NCBI GenBank assembly: GCA_030710605.1
Contig: CP092875.1
Location: forward strand, 68,152,754 to 68,216,753
Reading direction: 5' to 3'
Origin: Cordylochernes scorpioides
Taxonomy: Eukaryota > Arthropoda > Arachnida > Pseudoscorpiones > Chernetidae
Length of the DNA stretch: 64,000 nucleotides
In this document: positions 45,266-56,880 of the stretch, in pieces
How positions within the stretch are numbered: position 1 is the stretch's first letter
Layout: the number at the start of each line of letters is the position of its first letter
Position numbers and translations under genes: made by a program
The notes under the pieces: generated by a model
The model's input: only the letters and a program-made list of their open reading frames with translations
What the model was told of the DNA's origin: nothing
Databases searched by the model: none

Positions 45266-45742
45266 TCAGGAAGGGAGTGCAGGGGGAGTCAGTAGAATAG
45301 TATACTTAGAAACTCTCCTTTTTGAGGGTGTGGTCTCCACTCTGGAGGGGCGTGGGTGGGAGCCCTCCAGGAGGGGGGTGGGGTTGTATACCACCTCTTT
45401 CGCGACTCCCTTCCTGGATAAATAGCCTCTTAAGCCTCTTTTTGAGAACCAAATGCTATTATTTCTTTCTATAATTACATAACACAGGACATACAGAGAA
45501 AGTGAGCCCCATAGCCTCAGAGGACTAGTCTGTGGCCTCCCCCTTGATCCCATAGATCCTTTGGCCTGGCTTGTGACCTTTCCATGGGCCCTATTGATTC
45601 GGTGGACTGGGACGTGTGCTGACTCTAAGCTGGCCATGATTTTCATCAACAGCATGCCAACTGCTTGCTCTACTTTATCTTGTGGTATCCCAACATTTAC
45701 GATGGGACTCTGAATAAATATACCTAATGAAGTACTGAACAA
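45266..45742 (-). other. Unknown 158-codon open frame in the block B island
   Basis: Longest version of the frame shared by the three B copies: MFSTSLGIFIQSPIVNVGIPQ, KVEQAVGMLLMKIMASLESAH, then a stretch rich in R, S, P and G. B1 has two stops in it. B3 diverges right after PLRLWG, where its sequence changes. The island in block A is homologous and also broken. Conservation among copies may only reflect shared GC-rich ancestry. I cannot name the product and would not treat it as a working gene. Confidence 0.3.
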
Positions 45743-45997
45743 ATTTGAGAGTTAAACCTTTTTTGTTTATTTAATTCTATCCCTATATAAATTAAACTAA
45801 TTTTAGAGGTTCAATTGATACACAGATTGGCCAATAAGTCCTGAACCCTTTTATTTTGTTAAAAATTGAAAGGCAAACTAGATTAAAATAATTTTAGTTT
45901 TAATTTTAGTTTGCCTTTAAATTTTAATAAAAAATAAAAAGTTTCAGGTCTTATGGTCCAACCTGTATATTTGATTTAAATATAAATAAATATTTAT

Positions 45998-46197
45998 AAA
46001 TTTACTCCCAATGCGCTTCTTTTAAATATCATCAAATTTTATCTCTACAGACCTTACTGCAATGATATGAGCTATTGAATGAGAGGGCTTGGCTCATCAG
46101 TAGTGAACCCTCTCATTCAATAACTCATATCATTGCAGTAAGGTCTGTAGAGATAATATTTGATGATATTTAAAAGAAGCGCATTGCCAGTAAATTT
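45998..46197. mobile_element. 200-bp palindrome, B2 copy
   Basis: Same size, loop and ends as 20725-20924, with only a few differences. The loop reads GGCTCATCAGTAGTG in place of GGCTTATCAGTAGTG. It is missing in B3. Confidence 0.85.
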
Positions 46198-48006
46198 ATT
46201 TGTGTAAAATTTTAACGATAGATGGCATTTAAATTTAATTTACTAATAAATGAATATCTTCAACTTTTTATATTTTTCCAGCGTTTCCAACCACTTTTAT
46301 ATTTTACCCCTCTGTCCAGATATATTTAAATTTTATTCATTAATATTGAATTATTTTTTATTATTTATTGAGTATGGAGTACACGCTCCACGCTCTTTAA
46401 AATATTAGTCTACTCAGAATTTAAATACAAAGTAAACACAATTGAAAATAATCAATTAAAAAGGCATATATTAGATCAAAATATATGCCTTTTTAATTAA
46501 ATATTTATTAAGGGATAGCTTTATTTTCGGAACAATAGCAAATATATTTATATAAAAAGAACATACCTCGATATGTTAAAGAAAAAAATGTTTTTTTTCT
46601 TTAACGAATCAAGGTAGGCTTTTTTATATAAATATATAAATTTCTGATCGTTTTTTGACACGAAATAGCATATACCAGTAGAGTTTTCCGAAGAGGGCAA
46701 GTGGCTGAAACGTTGAAAATTAAATATAAAAAGATTGGAGATATTCATTTATGATTCTAATTATATGACTCAACTACACAAATAGATTCTCCATAATACC
46801 TTTCTGTATGTGAATATTGAGACCCGTGTGATTCTGAAGTTGTCTGTCCCAATATATACGTTACATTTTGGTGGTAGAAGCTGGGTATATTAGGGAAAAC
46901 AGACTGAAGATCGCCGAGAAAACTTTGTGGCCATGGCTGCTATGATCGACATTTTTAGAGACTAGCTCAAGGGTTTCATCGCCGTTTCAAAGCCAAGAGT
47001 TTCCTCCAGGATGACCATGTCCCTATAGCCTTTCGTAGGTGTACAACATCGTTGATCTGAATAATCTGATTCTGCTCTTTGTTAGTTTTATTTCTACAAG
47101 TCTGCAAGATGTCAAAACTCCCGTCCGGCCACCAGACCTGCTGTCTTCCTTGCGCGGTCTCAAGTCTAAAGAGCCTTCCCTTGAAATGTTCTTATTTAAG
47201 GATGCTCAACGCGCGCTGCGCTCCTGGAGCCTCTACTAGCTTCTACTACAGGTCATCAACTTCCGGGTGGTGCACGAGGTAAAAAATGTCGTCCTGCGAA
47301 TTCAACAATGACCCTCACACACATCCACAGCCTGTTCGCGGGGAGGAATCTGGATTCAGCTTTTCCTACAAATATATTCTTCAAAGCTGAGGGCGTGATT
47401 GGACATTCCCTTCATTTGTGTGGCCTCCGCTTAATCTCCTCAGCCGACCTACGCCTCAATAACTTTTCCGGACATACATGCCACGACATCCTGAACAATC
47501 TGCCTCGAGGTCTGCCAACTATGCGATAGATCGTTTATGAACAGTATATGGAGTTGCCGCTAACTTCAACCATCCCAAGATGTTTACTTCTCACAAAGTG
47601 TTTCTGGAGGCCAACTGGTCGTTCTCATCGGTTTCGACTTCAAAAGAAGTTCACCAGATCCGCCTCTTGTAATGAAGAGATTTTAACCAATCTATCTCCC
47701 TGTATCTATATTATATATTATTTAACTTTTCTATCGAGGCTATTCAGTGAAATAAAATTATAATAGAACAATTATTTTTTTCAATTTTATTTTGGTAGCA
47801 ACTTATTTTATATTAGATATCACACAAACAATTTTTCATATTCAAAAACTATTTTTTTTTAAAATGTTTTTTCAATAAAATGGATATATTTATTAAAGTC
47901 TTCTTTGAATCCTTCTAAATATTAGTTCAAATATATAGAGATATAATTAATTCAATAACACTTATTAAAATGTGAATTTATTATCATTATTATTTCAATT
48001 CCATTT

Positions 48007-49384
48007 GACCCCCAAAACATTCTTGATAATGGGGTATGTTATTCCTTTTTGTTCTAGATCCCCAATATACCCTTGATATTGGAGATTGTTATTCCTTTTT
48101 GCTCTATATCCCCAATATACTCTTGATATTGGGGGTTGTTATTCATTTTTGTTCTAGATCTCCAATATACTCTTGATATTGGAGTTTGTTACTCCTTTTT
48201 GGTCCAGATCTCCAATATAACTTTGATATTGGGGTTTGTTATTCCTTATTGTTCTAGATCTTCAATATAATCTTAATATTGGAGTTTGTTATTTCTTTTT
48301 GTTCTAGATCCCCAATATACCCTTGATATTGTGGTTTGTTATTGCTTTTTGGACTAGATCTCCAATATACTCTTGATATTGAGGGTTGTTATTCCTTTTT
48401 GTTCTAGATCTCCAATATACTCTTGATATTGGAGTTTGTTACTCCTTTTTGGTCTAGATCTCCAATATACCCTTGATATTGGGGTTTGTTTTTCCTTATT
48501 GTTCTAGATCTCCAATATAATCTTGGAGTTTGTTATTTCTTTTTGTTCTAGATCCCCAATATACCCTTAATATTTGGGGTTGTTATTCCTTTTTATTTTC
48601 TAGATCTCCAATATACTCTTGATTTGGGGGGTTGTTATTCCTTTTTGTTCTAGATCTCCAAAATACTCTTGATATTGGAGTTTGCTCTATATCCCCAATA
48701 TACTCTTGATATTGGGGGTTGTTATTCATTTTTGTTCTAGATATAATTTACCCTTGATATTGTGGTTTGTTATTCTTTTTTTGGACTAGATCTCCAATAT
48801 ACTCTTGATATTGGAGTTTGTTATTCCTTTTTGTCCGGATCTCCAATATACTCTTGATATAGGGGTTTGTTATTCCTTTTTTGACTAGATCTCCAATATA
48901 CTCTTAATATTGTGTTTTGTTATTCTTTTTGTTCTAGATCCCCAATATACCCTTGATATTGTGGTTTGTTTTTCCTTTTTGAACTATATCTCCAATATAC
49001 TCTTGATATTGGAGTTTCTTATTCCTTTTTGGGGTCCAGATCTCCAATATACTCTTAATATTGGGGTTTGTTATTCCTTTTGTTCTAGATCCCCAATAAA
49101 CCCTTGATATTGGGGTTCGTTATTCCTTTTTGTTCTAGATCTCCAATATATTCTTGATATTGGAGTTTATTATTCCTTTTTGGTCCAGATTTCCAATATA
49201 CTCTTGATATTGGAATTTGTTATTCCGTTTTGTTCTATATCTCCAATATAATCTTGATATTGGATTTTGTTATTCCTTTTTGTTCTAGATCTTCAATATA
49301 CTCTTGATATTGGAGTTTGTTATTCCTTTTTGTTCTAGATCTCCAATATACTTCTGATATTGGAGTTTGTTATTCCTTTTTGTT
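48007..49384. repeat. 50-bp hairpin satellite, A3 array
   Basis: About 27 units with the same arm types and linkers as A1 and A2. Some units are shortened (near 48520-48540 and 48675-48695 parts of an arm or linker are missing), which suggests slippage or unequal exchange. Confidence 0.92.
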
Positions 49385-50279
49385 AAGCTGAAATGCTTAA
49401 TTTTTCAGAAAATATTTCTGAATTTCTTCTATTTCAAACTCCAAATATCTTTCATCTACTCTCTCGGTTTCTCTTTTGCTCGGTCTTCTATCCATTTGTG
49501 TCGCTAGTAATGATGATAAATTCACATTTTTATACACACAGGGAGTAATTTTAAATTTATTTTTATAATTATATTTGTTCAGTACTAAATCTCCTTTTAA
49601 TGATTCAGAGTCTCTACAACCAATGTAGGGTATACCTCGAGATAAGGTAGAGCTGGCACTTGGCATTTTGTTGTATCAATAGCTGGCTGAAGGGTTGGCC
49701 ACTGACTGGGCTACTGGATCGCGGGGCTCGGGTTAGGTCATAGGCTATGTCATTGGATCTATGTGGTTCAAGGGATGGCCACAGACTGGTCCACTGGATG
49801 GGGCTATGGGGCTGACTTGGATTGATAATCCCTTCCTTTGTCTTAAAGTACATTTCTGAAACCTACACATATAATTGAACCACTATTTGTTGACTACGCG
49901 CCTATACTAGAAATTTATTTCTTGTTTAAAACTTTGTAATTATTACATTGTTTCGCTAAAAAAATATTTATGTAGTTGTCAAAAACCCCATTAACAAATT
50001 GGAAAATATGTTTTCTCATGATAATGAAGGTCAAGGATGAAAAGAATTACCAACATATTAGCTCATTACTGTTAGAGAATATTTACGTAGTATTATATAT
50101 CATTATTTTCACAGAACTGTTATCCTGATAAAATGAGAGAAAATGGAAAATATATTTTCATTTTAAAATCAAATCATCATTAATATCATCTACTAAGAGT
50201 ATATTTATTCAAGGTATTAATGTCAAAGTCATATCTTATATAAAATTTTAAAGTTGACGAATAAATATGTAAATTGAAC

Positions 50280-50630
50280 AAATAACATCTGTAATGAGGT
50301 GGTTTCATTTGTTCTCTATAGTTGAACTATACCAAAATCATCTTCTATCAAAGTTGTTTGCCAAAAGTTGGAATTATAATTTCCATAATATCAAAATCAT
50401 CTGCTCTGAGATGGTTGTCTAAAGTTAATTTAGAGTTGAATTATACCAAGATCATCTGATTTGAGGTGGTCGCCATGTTGAAATTTATATTTTAATTATA
50501 TAAAAATCATCTGCTTTGAGATGGTGCTTAATGGTAATTTACAGTTGATTTATTCCAAGATCACCTGCTATGAGGTGGTCACCTTAGTCATATTTTATAT
50601 TTGATTCACTCCAAGACCATCAGAAGAACT
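50280..50630. repeat. ~55-bp hairpin satellite, A3 array
   Basis: Nearly identical to the A2 array (25200-25560), including the run ATCATCTGATTTGAGGTGG and the following GAGATGGTGC unit. Confidence 0.82.
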
Positions 50631-51232
50631 GTTCCTATGTTCAATTCAACATGTGATCCAAAATGAGGGATCTCTTCTCTAAAACTGCTTCATAGCATCA
50701 ACAGATATGCTTATTATTAATCAACTTCTATAAATTAATAAAAATATCATATGTATTATCAAGAGAATATAGTTGTATACCATATTGTTTTTATATTGTT
50801 AAATTACAAAAGATCTCAAAGTCTTGAAATATATTTTATTAACTTCCAAACTAATTAATTCATTCAAATTAATGAGTTTAAAGAATTTATTAATTTTGCC
50901 TATAGGATGCCTATTCACCACTGAAACGAGCTCATACTTTGAAATAATTAATTAACAATAATTCAATTACATTTACTTCTAAATATGCTTATATAATTTT
51001 CTAATTTAGATTTCTTAAAGGCCTATCATTAATATTGTAAAAATAATTTGGTGGAATATTATTTCTTTCTGAATATCATATTGATTTCTTCTTAATTTCA
51101 AGAAATATTCATTAAAATATATCTACAAACATACCATGTTGATCTAATATTAATTTCTAATATATTTTTACCAATGCAACTCTAAACTTTCATATTTTAT
51201 TTATTCATTATATATTATATATATATATTATT

Positions 51233-51670
51233 ATGAAAAAGCAATAGAAAAAAAAAGATAAGTGGGTCAGGTGTTGATATTAAAAATAAATTAGGCATCT
51301 CCTGACCACGAGCACATGTGCTTTTTAGATGGCAGAGCGCCATCTAGTGGAGCAAGAATAAACTAAACGTTTATTTAGCTTGCTCCGTGATATTTGGCAA
51401 ACCCAATTTCTTGATAAATCAAGAAAAGTCATCCACGAACGCGTTTCGCGCTGTTGGCGCTCGTCAGCGTGGAGTAGACTGTAACCACTGCGACCAAAAA
51501 TATTTTTGGAACCAATGCCTTCTTGAGAAATCAAGAAATGGGTATTTAAGGCCAAATTTGCGTAAAGACGCTTAACACATGAAAAAAACAATAGAAAAAA
51601 TATAAAAGATAAGTGGGTCAGGTGTTGATATTAAAAATAAATAAGGCATCTCCTGACCACGAGCACATGT
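51233..51670 (-). mobile_element. Small element: 90-bp direct repeats around a 256-bp hammerhead segment
   Basis: Direct repeats at 51233-51320 and 51579-51670 differ at only a few positions. Between them lie, on the plus strand, hairpin AGATGGC...GCCATCT (from about 51327), a long hairpin GAGCAAG...CTTGCTC (about 51352-51386), TTTCTTGA-TAAA-TCAAGAAA (51408-51427), the minus-strand hammerhead, and TTCTTGA-GAAA-TCAAGAA (near 51521-51538). Read as a tandem it is a 346-bp monomer with a partial second copy, the layout of retrozyme-like repeats. It could also be a short Penelope-like copy with pseudo-LTRs. No protein is encoded. Confidence 0.75.
51427..51480 (-). ncRNA. Type I hammerhead ribozyme
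   Basis: Minus strand, 5' to 3': AGTC, internal loop TAC, stem I TCCACG, core CTGACGA (51467-51461), stem II GCGC with loop CAACA and GCGC, core GAAA (51447-51444), very short stem III CGCG (51443-51440), TT (51439-51438), stem I second strand CGTGGA, internal base T, then GACT pairing with the first AGTC. Every conserved core base is present. The G-T-T triplet is of the allowed NUH type, so cleavage is predicted between 51438 and 51437. A self-complementary CGCG stem III is a known feature of minimal hammerheads in Penelope-like elements and metazoan retrozymes, some of which work best as dimers. Confidence 0.85.
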
Positions 51671-52280
51671 TATTATTATATATTATTATTATTCATATAT
51701 TTCAACAACAGTTACTTCCTATCACCACTACTTTGAACTAATCTTTTTTTGTGTGTTTTATAGATGTTTTAACCAGTCTGCTCTAAATTATACATTTCCT
51801 CACTTCTATCCTACAAAATAAAAATAAAAAACGGTTTTGCAATCAATAAATACTTTTCAAACTCACTCATGCTGTGTCCACTGTTCATTATAATATTCTT
51901 TCATCAGTTGGAGAAATGATAGAAAACATAGATGACACCCCATCTTACAATAATATTCACAATACCCTTTGTATATATTCGAACATTCTAAATATTTAAT
52001 AACAGGAAAAGCAATATTTTACATTTCAGATCAATATATATATTTTTTTCAATAAGATGGTAATGGCGTGGTCCTCGAGGCCCATCGCGAAGATCCTGGG
52101 CTGCTAATTAACTTCGGCCCCTCTACATTTTAAGATTTTCAAGAAAAATTCAACAAACATTAAACCTGAACGAATTCAATTTTTTTGTAAACATCCTTTT
52201 GAAATGGTATATCGGTGTGCTACTTCTATACAACATTTTTGGAGAAAACATAGGTTATTGAGGACAAAACTATACAACAT

Positions 52281-52604
52281 GACAGGGGGTCGGTGGAAGG
52301 CTGGTTAAACCGTTTGGTTTACGACCACTACGACCCCGGGTTCGATCCCCGCATTGGACACTTTTTTCTGTTTAAAAAAAACAAAAAAAAATGCTCCAAT
52401 GGCCCCCCGATTCTTGCAAAAGTCCAACCCCACCAGCGAGTGCAAGTAACCAAACGGGGCTCTGGCACATTTGTAAGTGCAAAGTCGAAATGCTTTCACA
52501 TGTGTAGACATGTGGTGCGCTTACAGTAAAAAGCAGTCGCTAACTACCCACCATGATTATCATGGGCTGTACCACGTGTACTAGGGATAAGCAAAAAAAA
52601 AAAA
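52281..52604 (+). mobile_element. tRNA-derived SINE
   Basis: The head contains a polymerase III B box, GGTTCGATCCC (52339-52349), in the context GACCCCGGGTTCGATCCCCGC. A degenerate A-box region lies about 40-50 bases upstream (GGTGGAAGGCTGGTTAAACC). An unrelated body of about 240 bases and a 12-base A tail (52593-52604) follow. The same locus in block D1 (near 31398-31410) is uninterrupted, so this is an insertion. No clear direct target duplication borders it. Not a functional tRNA: stems are incomplete. Confidence 0.75.
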
Positions 52605-52720
52605 TTTTTTTTGGCGAAACATCGGTTATTGAGGACAAAACTTACTCTATTTTATACATTGTGTTAAATTAATAATAATACTTTAGGATTAGGATGTCAC
52701 AAAATCTTCTTCTCGTATAA

Positions 52721-52978
52721 ATCCTGAAAATTAATCAGAAGAAAGATGGATATTTAGCCGATACTACTATTAAGATGGGAGCTGTCTTGGGGATTGGCGC
52801 CCTTTGCTCGCTACACCTTCTAAAGAGGAAGAAGTGTCCCATTGCGATGGGACTAGTCACAGGACTGGGAATTGACATGTCCAACTGCTGGCATGAAATA
52901 AAGGCCTCAGCTTTCTACCCCAAGTGGTGGCATCCAGCAGTAACTGGCTGGAAGTTTCTATTAAATAGCTCTATTTAA
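52721..52978 (+). pseudogene. Mic10-like (MICOS subunit) fragment, copy 2
   Basis: Opens after TAA at 52718-52720 and ends at 52978. It reads DGYLADTTIKMGAVLGIGALC, KRKKCPIAMGLVTGLGIDMSNC, then WHEIKASAFYPKWWH. It is slightly closer to Mic10 than copy 1 at PIAMG. The same missing N-terminus and absence of a start codon before the homology suggest that both copies derive from one fragment that was duplicated with block D. Confidence 0.62.
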
Positions 52979-53425
52979 CTGCCTAGTTTTTATTATATTC
53001 CATTACACAAAATATTTTCTTTACTTCTTTGCAACAAGAAAGCCCCGTTTCTCAAATATATAATAAGGATTATAGATGTAAATTTTGCCGATATTTCGTA
53101 GACCAACTTATGCAACTTTAGTTGGGTCTATTTTGAGATGTTTGGTCGAAGTTCTCATGGATTACCTATTTCTTACATAAACAAAGTTCGCCTACTTTAT
53201 CAAAATAAAGGCTGATACTGAGCGCTATTATGGATAATAGTTTTATTTCCTATGTATATATGACGCGTTCAAATTTAATTAATTATATTTCTCCATTTAT
53301 ATATAGACAAATGGTTAAATATCCATCAATCTCTAATAGTTCTTGCTCAAAATATTTCACACACTTGGGCTTCGATATATAAATTTTGGAAAAAGGATAT
53401 ATATCTATAAAAATATAGGTCACCT

Positions 53426-53618
53426 CTCCCGTCAAAATAGACGTCAAAAAGATGCCATCTATTAACCGTCGCCGCAAACTAGAGGCCTCAGGTCGGTGAT
53501 AAAGCCACAACACCAGCTTTGGAAAACTGAGAAGCGTCCACCTGGAGACCAGAGGTTTCGGTCCAATGATCCTCGTCAGCTTTTATGACGTCTAGCTTGA
53601 CGTCTATTTTGACGGGAG
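53426..53618 (-). mobile_element. 193-bp TIR element with hammerhead core, copy in C3
   Basis: Terminal inverted repeats as in 33981-34172. The region TTTTATGACGTCTAGCTTGACG near the right end adds nested GACGTC palindromes. The inner minus-strand hammerhead is listed separately. Same position in the array unit as the C2 copy, so it was inserted before the units were copied. Confidence 0.72.
53535..53592 (-). ncRNA. Candidate hammerhead ribozyme with intact core, partly decayed stem I
   Basis: Minus strand: CTGACGA (53579-53573), stem II GGATC-ATT-GGACC, GAAA (53559-53556), stem III CC-TCT-GG, then TC, giving a G-U-C cleavage triplet with predicted cut between 53547 and 53546. The following strand TCCAGGTG should pair with the sequence before the core. 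In C2 the five outer positions pair (CATCT with AGGTG), but the three bases next to the core (AAG against TCC) do not. So the core is canonical but stem I is weakened. Likely a relic of an active motif. Confidence 0.55.
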
Positions 53619-55439
53619 AGATTAACTTTATAAAAAATGTATAATAATGTTATAAATAAAATTGCAACCAATATTTTGTGTTAACTTTTTAAGATAGCCG
53701 ATTTATAGAGTGGAATTACAACACAATCCTACCCAATTGTACAGTGACCTCAAGTAACGACGCTGGTAAAAATTATCGAATTCAAATACATATATAAGAT
53801 ACATTTTCTGGGAGGAAATTGACACGAAAAATGAATGCAACTTAGCCCACCGAAATAGATAAAAAAATAAGCATAACCATTACATCTATTTTGACTAGAG
53901 AGGCGGCTTTCCATTTTTCATTAATTATGTTCTCAAATATCATCCTCAACTCTGCGCCCTCTATTGCTGAAAATTATAAATATGTTAAACGCTCTACTTT
54001 TTTTTTATATAGAAATTTTAAAGATATTTCTTCTCAGCCTTTATATATACTGCAATGAATAAAGTTTAAAAAGAAGGGAATGGCTCATCAGTGGTGAACA
54101 CTCCCAGCAATTTCGCCATTTCAATCTCCAGACCGCTCCACTATTGTATTAGACTGTATTGTTATATACCCAGCATATTGAATACAGTAAATTGGTGTTT
54201 CGAAGGAACTATAGAAACTTTCTTCTAGGACTGTAAAATGTGTATCAAAATGAAAGATTCAATGCACCGAGCTGTCTGTTAGATAAGCTCAAGTCATCAG
54301 CAACTTTTAGTTGCACAATCAGGAGATGCCCTTTTCTTAATATATCCATCTGATCCCAGTACAATTTCACTTTTCACTATTTTCACAATTTCAATAAATC
54401 ATTATTTCTTTATAAGTACGTTTCGAACAGTGGACATTTTTATATTTTAGAAATATAAATTCTCACAACTTTCTATCATTGAAGTGAGCTAAGTGCAGAA
54501 AATGATAATGATGGGTCATAACTATAAACAATTAGAGAGAAAGAGCTCTCCTAAAGAAACAAATCAATGGATATTTCAAACAATGCAGAAGACCAGCTAT
54601 CGACAAACTCAGCAGCAGATTTCTCGATGGCCAAAATCACAAAGCCAGGTTAGTTGGTCGCTGATAGGAATTAAATCAGATTTCCAATATATTCGGATAT
54701 CAAGAATATACCGTGAAATTATACAAATTGCAAAGCAAACCTGAAATTTCAATTCCTAGAGCAAATTTAAATCAGAATAATTAATATAAATGAAGACAAA
54801 ATAATTTTGAAAAATCGAATTGAAAGCCATCATATAATATTCTTCAACAACTTTTCATAATTTTAAAACCAGATTGAGATGTTCTTAGCAAAACCAGATC
54901 AATTTAAAACGGAAGATGTTTTTGGAAGAATCCAATGTAGAAATGGACAGTTTGATTTAACAAAAATATTTATAACGTCAGCCAATTAATATCAAATTAT
55001 CAGTTCTATTATGAATATGCCGCAACTTTGGGATATTAGTTTGTAATTATGTGAATACAAATATATGTTATATATGTATTTATTCGGTTTTTATAAAGGT
55101 TTCTGAAATAATTGTAAACAATTCGAATATCAATGTGTCCACGACAAGAGAATATGAATATGATAAAATATTGAAAAGTAAATATCATATACACAATACA
55201 AACAAATAAATATTATAAAGACTATATATATAAATATATTCCATACATATAATTCCTGTAAATATATCCCACGAATCTTGCTAAGTTTGTATTCCGAACA
55301 TTTTCTATTCATCATCATTTACATATGTACATATGCGCCATTTCTGAATTATTGTAATCAATTTCCGAAAATATTGTTTTTTTTCAGTATTGTATATATC
55401 TATTCCATATAAGATGAATTATAATTTTCTATTTCTGAA

Positions 55440-56880
55440 AGTGAAGAGTATTTGTCTATATTTGAAAGTATTGTATTTGTTTATATCTGAAAGCATTGCT
55501 TTTCCCCCTATATCTGAAAGTAATGTGTTTGTCTATTAATGAAAGTAAATTGTATTTGTATATATCTGAAAGAAGTGTATTTGACTATCTTAAAGTTGTG
55601 TATAATTATTTTATATCTAAAAGGTATTGTATTTGTTTATATATATTAAAAAGTAATTTATTTGTGTATATTTGAAAGATTGTATTTGTATATACCTGAA
55701 AGTATTGTGTATTTGTCTATATATGGAAGCAATATAATTGTTTATATATGAAATTATTGTATCTTTTCATATCTGAAAATTATGTATTTGTTTATATATC
55801 TAATGGTACTGAAATCTTTTATTTATGAAAGTATTGTATTTGTTTATATATCTGAAAGTATGGTATTTTTTATATTTTTTAAAGTTTGTACTGTTTTTGT
55901 TTTTATATCTAGGAGTATTGAAATTGTTTATTTATGAAGGTATTATTTTTGTTTATTTAAAAAAAAAGTATTGTTTGCGTTTATTTATGAAAGTATTATA
56001 TTTTTTTATTTATAAAGTATTGAAATCGTTTATTCATGAAAGTATTGTATTTTTTATTTATAAAGTATTGTATGCGTTTATTTATGAAAGTATTGTATTT
56101 TTTAATCATAAAGTTTTGTATGCGTTTATTTATGAAGATATTGTATTTTTTTTTATAAAGTATTGTATTTGTTTATATATGAAGGTCTTGTATTTGTCTA
56201 TATTGGTAAGTATTGTATTTTTGCATATTCTATGAAGTGTTATAATTTTTTTCTATTTAAGTATTATTTTTAATCTATTTTTGTTAAAGCAATATATATT
56301 TCTATTTATTGGAGTATTTTCGGTTTATTTCTGAAATATTGTATTTGTCTATTTCTAAATGATGTATATATCCCTTAATGAAAGTGTTGTATTATTCTAT
56401 ATTTGAAAGTATTATTTTGTTTATTTATCAAAGTATAATTCGTTCATATATTTATTTTAAATATTGTATTTGCCTAATTCTGAAATCATTTATTAGTATT
56501 TTCTTGAAGGTATTTTATTTTTTTTTCGAGACATTTCTCAGAAAATATTATATTCAAATATATTTCAGAAAATAATGTATATATTTTCAGAAGGTCCATT
56601 GTATTTTCTATTATACTGGAAATATATTCTGCTTGTGTATTTCTGAAGTTATTTCACATATCTTTTCAGAGAGAGATGAATTGCATTTCTTATAATAATG
56701 AGAAGGTATTTTGTTGATATATTTCTATATGGTTTTTATTCGTTTATTTATGAAGATATATATATTGTATTTGTATATTTATGAAAAAACAATGTTATAA
56801 TTTATATCAAAGAGTATTGATATATTTCTGAGAGTATTTTGTATCTGTCTATTTCTGACACTATAATTATATTTCTTAAC
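55440..56880. repeat. Degenerate 25-bp satellite, C3 copy
   Basis: Irregular GAAAGTATTGTATTTGTTTATATATCT units. The 136-codon frame at 55825-56235 is translated satellite (repeated LFIYESIVF) and is not a gene. Confidence 0.75.

Larger units (their letters stand above)
44195..47090. repeat. Array block B, copy 2
   Basis: Landmarks in the same order as B1: GC-rich island (45237-45742), MITE (about 45822-45970), 200-bp palindrome (45998-46197), short palindrome (46453-46503), hairpin (46550-46625) and damaged hammerhead-like motif (near 46689-46711). It joins A3 at about 47090. Confidence 0.85.
47090..52055. repeat. Array block A, copy 3
   Basis: Closest to A2. It holds the head with its AATAAA signal (47751), the 50-bp satellite (48007-49384), the GC island (49620-49820), the 55-bp satellite (50280-50630), the hammerhead-bearing insertion (51233-51670) and AT-rich remainder. 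It is cut at about 52055, where A2 would continue from about 26635, and joins block D2. Confidence 0.87.
52056..53061. repeat. Block D, copy 2
   Basis: Second copy of 31221-31851. It has an extra 44-bp tandem duplication (52226-52269, then again from 52270) whose second copy is split by the SINE at 52281-52604. It ends at ATATATAATAAGG, where copy 1 has the gypsy LTR, so copy 2 shows the pre-insertion state. Confidence 0.85.

Noticed and set aside
52281..52360. Possible tRNA gene (GGTTCGATCCC B box)
   Set aside because: Acceptor and anticodon stems do not form, the A box is degenerate, and it is followed by a body and A tail, so it is a SINE head.
55825..56235. 136-codon frame rich in F, I, Y
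   Set aside because: Translated satellite; the frame depends on irregular unit lengths and is not kept in C1 or C2.
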